Part shown: positions 15,401-18,667 of the stretch, in pieces
Numbering within the stretch: position 1 is the stretch's first letter
Layout of the letters: the number at the start of each line of letters is the position of its first letter
NCBI RefSeq assembly: GCF_031426495.1
Contig: NZ_JANPLK010000004.1
Span: forward strand, 1 to 18,667
Origin: Gemmatimonas sp.
GTDB taxonomy: Bacteria; Gemmatimonadota; Gemmatimonadetes; Gemmatimonadales; Gemmatimonadaceae
Direction of reading: 5' to 3'
DNA length: 18,667 bases
Translations under genes and position numbers: made by a program
Notes under the pieces: generated by a model
What the model saw: the letters and a program-made list of their open reading frames with translations, nothing else
Told to the model about the DNA's origin: nothing
Database searches by the model: none

Positions 15401-15753
15401 GTTTCGAGTCGGCACCGCCGATGGACGAATTCCCGCGGCAGGATACGCGTCCGACCAAGCGGTACAATGCTCTCGGCATTCTGGAGGACATCCCCGCCGA
15501 GGAACTCGAGCTCGTGGATGCGATCGACGAGGAGCTCGACGTTGATTTCGACGAGTCGACGGACGAAGGCATGGCGGAGCCGGCGCGGCCGATCGCGCGC
15601 GGTACCCCTGCCGTGGTCGGCGCCGGACCGGTGCGGTCTCTCGAGGTGGGTGGGGGAGCACTACCGCCAGGCTGGGAATCGACGCCGCGGAACAACGCCT
15701 GTCCCTGTGGCTCCGGGAAGAAGTTCAAGAAGTGCCACGGAGTGAATCTCTAG
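12427..15753 (+). CDS. secA: Preprotein translocase ATPase SecA, long form with insertions
   Basis: ATP-driven motor that pushes unfolded preproteins through SecYEG. It has 1108 residues, about 200 more than E. coli SecA (901). Walker A MATGEGKT is at 164-171, Walker B IIDEVDS at 270-276, and the second motor domain has ITIATNMAGRGTDIKLG and QLRGRSGRQGDPGASQFFLSLEDDLM. The helical scaffold and wing (YRSWGQKDPLVEYKQDAY) follow, then an acidic linker and the C-terminal zinc motif CPCGSGKKFKKCHG. The extra length comes mainly from a charged helical insertion at about residues 52-108, a GNEITWDM segment near 136-143, and an expanded PPXD region at about 290-460. The same pattern is known from Bacteroidota SecA proteins and fits an FCB-group origin. 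ATG 12427 has the Shine-Dalgarno TGAGG at 12417-12421. It ends the long co-directional run. Confidence 0.98.
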   Translation: MLKGLIGRVFGTRHERERKRVQPVLSEIHEIEARLASLSDEEIQGQTAKFRGMLAERTGPIEQRIAELKAAKHDSADAADRERIDLELQGADGRGGVEGELRTAIADVLDELLPEAFATVREACRRLKGSTVLVTGNEITWDMVPYDVQLIGGIQLHLGRIAEMATGEGKTLVATLPMYLNALPGRGAHLVTVNNYLARRDSQWMGHLYRWLGLTVGCLDDTEPGTYERRAVYGCDIAYGTNNEFGFDYLRDNMVVSLEQRVQRTHIFAIIDEVDSILIDEARTPLIISGPVGNESDGRYAEFNTAVERLVRRQSELVNTLVGEGERALETKDEQDAALKLYKAQLGGPKNKRLVKALQESGVKQLVQRMELDIISDKKLPMSKRTYREIEDDLLYVLDERGHTVHLTEQGLDYLSPEAHDQFVLPDISLMIGKLDRDHDISATERLEQRNAIEREYALKSERLNIIHQLLRAHALYERDVNYVVQEAQVLIVDEFTGRTMPGRRWSEGLHQAVEAKERVQVKGETQTLATITIQNYFRMYEKLAGMTGTAETEENEFHEIYGLSVSVIPTNRPIARDDRQDYVYKTRREKYNAIVDETKRLHELGYPVLVGTASVEASETLARLFARAGLKHNVLNAKYHQREAEIVAGAGHAGAITIATNMAGRGTDIKLGAGVTEAKASTVTDPDGKELEISETGGLHIIGSERHESRRIDRQLRGRSGRQGDPGASQFFLSLEDDLMRLFGSDRIAKLMDRMGAQDGEVLAHPLISRSIEQAQKRVELQNFQSRKRLLEYDDVMNQQREVIYSLRAFALEGGEELKGEALKMIDRGVQRRVEQALATFDKQEDWDFEYVQQDLLMHYMLQVSAFAEGARAGSVEEAQAIAVEAGRAAFDQKLDSLNAVTDESGQGFADRLLSLVTLNVIDEKWKDHLYDLDQLRASIHYRSWGQKDPLVEYKQDAYTMFEDLMHDLANTFTERFLKAQLVFEPSPMESFESAPPMDEFPRQDTRPTKRYNALGILEDIPAEELELVDAIDEELDVDFDESTDEGMAEPARPIARGTPAVVGAGPVRSLEVGGGALPPGWESTPRNNACPCGSGKKFKKCHGVNL

Positions 15754-15953
15754 ACGCTGCACGCCGGGTTGGGCCATCCTGACGCAGCCGCTGACAGGCT
15801 GCTGACGGCTAGGGCGCATCGTGGGGCAACCCACGAGCGGGCCCGGCCCGGCGCGACAGAGCGGAGAGGCAGGAGGGGTCGCGTCGGGTAGGCCGCCGGG
15901 GGGACCGGAGTCGGACGGCCAGGGCTGGTGGAACCCGAACCGGGAACATCTGG
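15754..15953. other. GC-rich non-coding spacer after secA
   Basis: About 200 bases with no supportable gene on either strand. It holds competing short inverted repeats (CAGCC/GGCTG and AGCCG/CGGCT at 15785-15810), a GNRA-capped hairpin listed separately, and a G-rich stretch with GGCCC repeats at 15840-15850. It does not match the core motifs I know for RNase P RNA, SRP RNA or tmRNA. It could be a terminator region, a long 5' leader or an unrecognised structured RNA. Confidence 0.5.
15816..15838 (+). terminator. GNRA-tetraloop hairpin downstream of secA, possible terminator
   Basis: TCGTGGG (15819-15825) pairs with CCCACGA (15830-15836) around the tetraloop GCAA; one bulged A at 15818 and two more pairs extend the stem to 15816-15838. 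It lies 63 bases after the secA stop. No T-run follows, so it is not a standard intrinsic terminator; it may stop transcription with Rho or protect the secA mRNA 3' end. Confidence 0.4.
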
Positions 15954-15959
15954 TATATT
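15951..15959 (+). promoter_or_regulatory. Extended -10 promoter for the beta-barrel gene
   Basis: TGGTATATT gives an extended -10 (TGn plus TATATT at 15954-15959), standing out as AT-rich in a GC-rich spacer. No good -35 hexamer is visible 16-18 bases upstream, as extended -10 promoters allow. Transcription would begin near 15966, giving a 5' leader of about 23 bases. A short inverted repeat CGGAA/TTCCG at 15962-15976 would lie at the very start of the transcript. Confidence 0.5.
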
Positions 15960-15988
15960 TACGGAATCCCCTTCCGTGAGCGCCTCCA

Positions 15989-16729
15989 ATGCGTATGAGG
16001 TCTTTCTGCGGCCTATTGGCCGTACTTGCTCCCGCTCTGCCGTTGTCGGCACAATCCACCGGCGGCGACGGCTTCTTGTTCTCGCCACCGCATGCGACAT
16101 GGTCTATTCGCGGCGGCTTCTCTCGGGCGAGCGCCTCCAGCGACGTGTTCTCCTTCGTCACCGATCGGCTTACCGTCGATCGCGGCGACTTCAGCGGTCT
16201 CTCGCTCGCGACCGATCTGGCCTTTCGTGTTCATTCGCGAGTCGACCTGCTGCTCGGCACCGGCATCAACACGCGCGTGAAGCGCTCCGAGGATCGCGAC
16301 TTCATCGGCACCGATGATTTGCCGATCGAACAGCGCACGACGTTCCGGCGCATTCCGATCACGGCGGGGCTGAAACTGCATCTGCGTCCTGAAGGGCGCA
16401 GCATCAGCAAGTTGGCGTGGGTGCCCAGCAAGTTGTCACCGTACCTCGCGGCAGGTGGTGGGATGATGTACTACCTGTTCAAACAGGACGGGGAGTTCGT
16501 GGATTACCAGACGCTTGACGTATTCCGTACAGCGCTTAAGTCCACCGACGTGTCGGCCATGGCCTTCGGTTCCGTCGGGACGACGTATTCGTTGACGCCG
16601 CACATCGGGCTCAATGCGGAGTTGCGCTACGAGCATGCGCGTGGCGCGCTCAGCTCCGATTTTCGGGATTTCTCGCCGATCGATCTGTCCGGTGTCGGCC
16701 TGACCGCCGGCCTTCTCTTCCGCTTCTGA
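15989..16729 (+). CDS. Predicted outer-membrane beta-barrel protein of unknown function
   Basis: 246 residues. A signal peptide covers about residues 1-21 (MRMRSFCGLLAVLAPALPLS then AQS, with cleavage after Ala). The rest has alternating polar/hydrophobic strands with turns rich in Gly/Asp, for example ARVDLLLGTGINTRV-like strand RVDLLLGTGINTRVK, ITAGLKLHLR, LSPYLAAGGGMMYYLF, VGTTYSLTPHIGLNAELRYEH and the closing strand VGLTAGLLFRF. A C-terminal phenylalanine after alternating aromatics is the usual BAM recognition signal. This suggests a small 8-strand-class barrel of the OmpW/OmpA-like porin type, but no specific family is recognised. It has its own promoter and is 10 bases upstream of the next gene, so the two are likely one unit. 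Confidence 0.75.
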   Translation: MRMRSFCGLLAVLAPALPLSAQSTGGDGFLFSPPHATWSIRGGFSRASASSDVFSFVTDRLTVDRGDFSGLSLATDLAFRVHSRVDLLLGTGINTRVKRSEDRDFIGTDDLPIEQRTTFRRIPITAGLKLHLRPEGRSISKLAWVPSKLSPYLAAGGGMMYYLFKQDGEFVDYQTLDVFRTALKSTDVSAMAFGSVGTTYSLTPHIGLNAELRYEHARGALSSDFRDFSPIDLSGVGLTAGLLFRF

Positions 16730-16739
16730 GGACGACCTC

Positions 16740-18056
16740 ATGACTTCGATCCAACACGTTGGTGCACTGCGCACGGCGCGCGTCACGGCGATCGCATCGA
16801 TGCTCGGCGCCGGAGTACTGTCGGCGCAGTCAGTCGCGGGGCAATCCGTTGACCCGCGGTTTCAGCCTTGGATGGGCTGCTGGACGCCGTCGGCGCAGTC
16901 GATAGGGTCTGGCGTTGGACAGACACCAAAGCCACCCTCCATGGCCTGCGTCGTGCCCTCGGCGACGATCGCCGGAAGCGTCGACCTCGTGGTATTCGAC
17001 AGCGCTAACGTCGCGACGCGAGCCGCCGTGCCGCTTCCCGGTACGCGCATGCCGAAGTCGATCGACGGCTGCACCGGCACCGAGACGGCGACGTGGATGC
17101 CGGATGAGCGTCGACTTCTCATGCAGGCGGAGCTGTCCTGCGGTCGAGGCGCCAAGCGGCTCGAGACGGGATTGATGACGATGTCGTCGGCTGGTGAGTG
17201 GATGCAGGTGCAGCATCTCGACGTCGGCGGAAATTCTGCGACCTCGGTGATGACGCTGCGCTACGTCGTCGATTCCCTCGGCGAGTGGGCGCGCCTCGGC
17301 GCCAGTTCGGCCCCGTCCACGCCGTCGCTACGTCTTGCGGTCGGCGCCCCGTTACTCAACAGCGACGTGCTCGCGGTGGCGAAGCGTGCGCCGGCCGCTT
17401 TGACGGAAGCGTGGCTGACCGAAACACGGCAACAGTTCTCGGTGAACGGCAAGGAACTCGTGCGGTTGGCGGACGGAGGCATGCCGCCGCGCGTCATCGA
17501 CCTCATGATCGCGATTTCCAATCCCGAAACGTTCGCCGTTCGCACACCCAGTGCAGATCGCAGTCGGCCCATGGCGGGGGATGTCCTCACCGGGGGGATC
17601 TCGAGCTCACGTCTGCGTGGCGGGTGCCGCCGGATGGATGATTTTTGTTACGGCCCTGGTGGTCTGGGTGCGTGGGGTCTCGGCTGGCAGTATGGCTTGA
17701 GCCCGTTCGACCCGTATAGCCTCCGATACGGCTACGGCGGACTCTACAGCCCGTATGGATTCGGCAACGGCTATTACCCGGGCAACACGCCGGTCATCAT
17801 CGTGAATCGGGGTGACTCGGATCCGTCCGCCCGTGTGAATCTGGGGCGTGCGGTCCGCGGTGCCGGATACACGCGCGCGAACTCGGGCGGTTCGTCGTCT
17901 CCGGCTCCATCAAGCATCTTCGGGGGTAGTAGCCAGTCCGGCAGCAGCGGGGCTGGCAGCAGCGGCCCGAGCGGCAGCGGCACGGGTGCGGGAAGTAGCT
18001 CCGGTGGGGGTGACGCGGGTCGGACGGCGAAGCCGCGGGGCAGTGGCGGGAACTGA
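16740..18056 (+). CDS. Secreted protein of unknown function with Gly/Tyr-rich and Ser/Gly-rich C-terminus
   Basis: 438 residues, not recognised. A signal peptide is likely (hydrophobic VTAIASMLGAGVLSA, about residues 15-29, followed by QS). The mature N-terminal half (to about residue 270) has ordinary composition, opens with FQPWMGCWTP, and has several cysteines that could pair. A Gly/Tyr/Pro-rich stretch at about 303-345 (CYGPGGLGAWGLGWQYG, then SPYGFGNGYYPG) is followed by VIIVNRGDSD and then a low-complexity Ser/Gly tail from about 380 (GSSQSGSSGAGSS and similar) to the end. Such tails are flexible linkers or surface-exposed regions. ATG 16740 follows GAGGA at 16728-16732, on the stop of the barrel gene. 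Pairing with an outer-membrane barrel suggests an envelope or secreted role; I do not assign one. Confidence 0.7.
   Translation: MTSIQHVGALRTARVTAIASMLGAGVLSAQSVAGQSVDPRFQPWMGCWTPSAQSIGSGVGQTPKPPSMACVVPSATIAGSVDLVVFDSANVATRAAVPLPGTRMPKSIDGCTGTETATWMPDERRLLMQAELSCGRGAKRLETGLMTMSSAGEWMQVQHLDVGGNSATSVMTLRYVVDSLGEWARLGASSAPSTPSLRLAVGAPLLNSDVLAVAKRAPAALTEAWLTETRQQFSVNGKELVRLADGGMPPRVIDLMIAISNPETFAVRTPSADRSRPMAGDVLTGGISSSRLRGGCRRMDDFCYGPGGLGAWGLGWQYGLSPFDPYSLRYGYGGLYSPYGFGNGYYPGNTPVIIVNRGDSDPSARVNLGRAVRGAGYTRANSGGSSSPAPSSIFGGSSQSGSSGAGSSGPSGSGTGAGSSSGGGDAGRTAKPRGSGGN
17886..18050 (+). repeat. Ser/Gly-coding low-complexity tract
   Basis: Imperfect short repeats of GGC/AGC/GGT-type codons encode the S/G-rich tail of the secreted protein. 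The units vary in length and order, so this is low complexity from amino-acid bias and not a strict tandem repeat. Confidence 0.6.
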
Positions 18057-18092
18057 TCGCTCGATGGGGCTAGGCATGGTCGAGTGAGGTTC

Positions 18093-18131
18093 AAGGGCGG
18101 GCAATCCTGATGGAATGCCCGCCCTTTTTTT
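18093..18131 (+). terminator. Strong intrinsic terminator after the secreted-protein gene
   Basis: GGGCGGGCA (18095-18103) pairs with TGCCCGCCC (18116-18124); TCC and GGA inside the loop can extend the stem past an A/A mismatch. A run of seven T follows at 18125-18131, and two A at 18093-18094 can pair with its start. It lies 37 bases after the stop at 18056. Confidence 0.92.
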
Positions 18132-18163
18132 GCTGCTCTGTCACATAATTGGTCATTGAGGTG

Positions 18164-18193
18164 TTGACACTCGGGCTCAGATGGGTTTATATC
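18164..18193 (+). promoter_or_regulatory. Promoter P1 (TTGACA, 18-base spacer, TATATC)
   Basis: A perfect -35 TTGACA at 18164-18169 and -10 TATATC at 18188-18193. The following CCCGACCCGCC is a GC-rich discriminator, as in stringently controlled stable-RNA promoters. It lies just after the strong terminator and so starts a new transcription unit. Confidence 0.65.
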
Positions 18194-18466
18194 CCCGACC
18201 CGCCGAGACGGTTGAACGTAGCCGACTCGACCATGGCATTTCGATGCATGTGGCGTTGTGGGGGTTTTCGTTCACCGGCTCCGGCTGGTGTGTCGTTGCT
18301 TCAGCGGGCCGCAGTCTCTCAGGCATAGCCTAGCAGGGACCGGTGCGAAGCGCGGCAAGCGCTGTCCTCCAGTGGAGGCGCGGCGGCCGATCGGGCTGCG
18401 GGCGATGCGGTATTCGTGCTGGTCACGAACGCGCTTCGAACTCGTAAAAAAGCTCAACCGGACGCC

Positions 18467-18495
18467 TTGACGAGAGCAGCACGGCGGTTTATTAA
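18467..18495 (+). promoter_or_regulatory. Possible second promoter P2 (TTGACG, 17-base spacer, TATTAA)
   Basis: TTGACG at 18467-18472, spacer of 17 and TATTAA at 18490-18495. A six-A tract at 18436-18441 lies upstream and could act as an UP element. The -10 matches only 4 of 6 positions, so confidence is moderate; its place about 300 bases after P1 resembles tandem rrn promoters. Confidence 0.45.
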
Positions 18496-18540
18496 TACGA
18501 TCTGCCGCAGAGAACGTGGCGAAACGAAAAAGGTAACTGA

Positions 18541-18560
18541 CGCAACCGCAAGCGGTTGCG
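18541..18560 (+). promoter_or_regulatory. Perfect hairpin in the leader, boxB-like position
   Basis: CGCAACCGC and GCGGTTGCG flank AA, so an 8-bp stem with loop CAAG can form. No T-run follows, which argues against a terminator. Its place before the boxA-like element is that of boxB in rrn leaders. Confidence 0.45.
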
Positions 18561-18583
18561 CTCACATAGCAGGGAAGTAGCAT

Positions 18584-18595
18584 CGCTGTTTGACA
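18584..18595 (+). promoter_or_regulatory. boxA-like antitermination element
   Basis: CGCTGTTTGACA, followed by AT, is close to the rrn boxA consensus (YGCTCTTTAACA), differing at C5 to G and A9 to G. BoxA binds NusB/NusE (S10) to prevent Rho termination in rRNA transcription. With 72 bases left to the window edge it fits a 16S leader. Confidence 0.45.
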
Positions 18596-18667
18596 ATCGA
18601 AGTTCGAGATCGATGGATGTGTGGGACGGTATCACTGACCTGCGGCTTCTTCAGGGCTGCAGCGAGA

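Larger units (their letters stand above)
18132..18667 (+). other. Gene-free region, probable leader of an rRNA operon
   Basis: No supportable ORF on either strand in 536 bases. It holds a promoter-like pair at 18164-18193, a second one at 18467-18495, a perfect hairpin at 18541-18560 and a boxA-like sequence at 18584-18595, in the order expected for an rrn leader with tandem promoters. The 16S gene itself (usual start near AGAGTTTGATC) is not reached, so this is inference from layout. A short palindrome CCTCC-AGT-GGAGG lies at 18366-18378. Confidence 0.5.

Noticed and set aside
15927..15945. T-arm-like sequence GGTTCGGGTTCC on the minus strand, suggestive of a tRNA
   Set aside because: The invariant A of the T-loop is missing and no acceptor stem, D-arm or anticodon arm can be folded around it.
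15661..16161. Minus-strand ORF across the secA-barrel spacer
   Set aside because: It overlaps both flanking genes in antisense, has Pro/Arg-rich low-information sequence, and no start signal or family resemblance.
18258..18470. 70-codon ORF in the last 500 bases
   Set aside because: It has no ribosome-binding site, is Arg/Cys-rich, and overlaps the promoter-like P2 element; more likely non-coding leader.
1..18667. CRISPR arrays, insertion sequences, integrases, toxin-antitoxin or defence genes
   Set aside because: I looked for direct repeats with spacers, terminal inverted repeats and transposase-, recombinase- or defence-type motifs on both strands and found none.

Overview
The window is GC-rich DNA from a Gram-negative (diderm) bacterium. 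A BamD lipoprotein, a predicted outer-membrane beta-barrel and two sets of surface-polysaccharide sugar-nucleotide genes point to an outer membrane. SecA carries the long N-terminal and PPXD insertions familiar from Bacteroidota and relatives. Together with the GC-richness and the S/G-rich secreted protein, this makes a member of the FCB group such as Gemmatimonadota my best guess. That is an inference, not something shown by a marker gene. Every gene I can support is on the + strand; the long minus-strand ORFs are antisense shadows.

Layout. (1) 2-1307: the end of a ribosomal-protein operon, with rpoA (5'-truncated by the window edge), rplQ and a four-cysteine rpmB, closed by a hairpin at 1328-1360. 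(2) 1421-15753: an almost gapless co-directional run. It contains gmd and an rmd-like reductase (GDP-D-rhamnose type), carB, four genes that together build UDP-2,3-diacetamido-2,3-dideoxy-glucuronate (wbpD-, wbpB-, wbpE- and wbpA-like), then bamD, nadD and secA. Many junctions overlap or touch, and two mini-ORFs (21 and 13 codons) sit exactly in the wbpA-bamD and nadD-secA joints. (3) 15754-15988: a GC-rich non-coding spacer with a GNRA-capped hairpin, ending in an extended -10 promoter. (4) 15989-18056: a two-gene unit for a beta-barrel protein and an unrecognised secreted protein, closed by a strong intrinsic terminator at 18093-18131. (5) 18132-18667: no gene. Two promoter-like elements, a perfect hairpin and a boxA-like sequence make this look like the leader of an rRNA operon whose 16S gene would start just beyond the window.

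How they fit. The sugar-nucleotide genes supply two activated sugars for a surface glycan. No glycosyltransferase, polymerase or flippase is present, so assembly must be encoded elsewhere. bamD and secA belong to protein export and outer-membrane assembly, so much of the run is envelope biogenesis, with carB (pyrimidine/arginine) and nadD (NAD) as metabolic passengers. I see no mobile element, CRISPR, tRNA or defence system. The most unusual points are the junction mini-ORFs, carB inside the sugar-nucleotide cluster without carA, and the secreted two-gene unit of unknown function.
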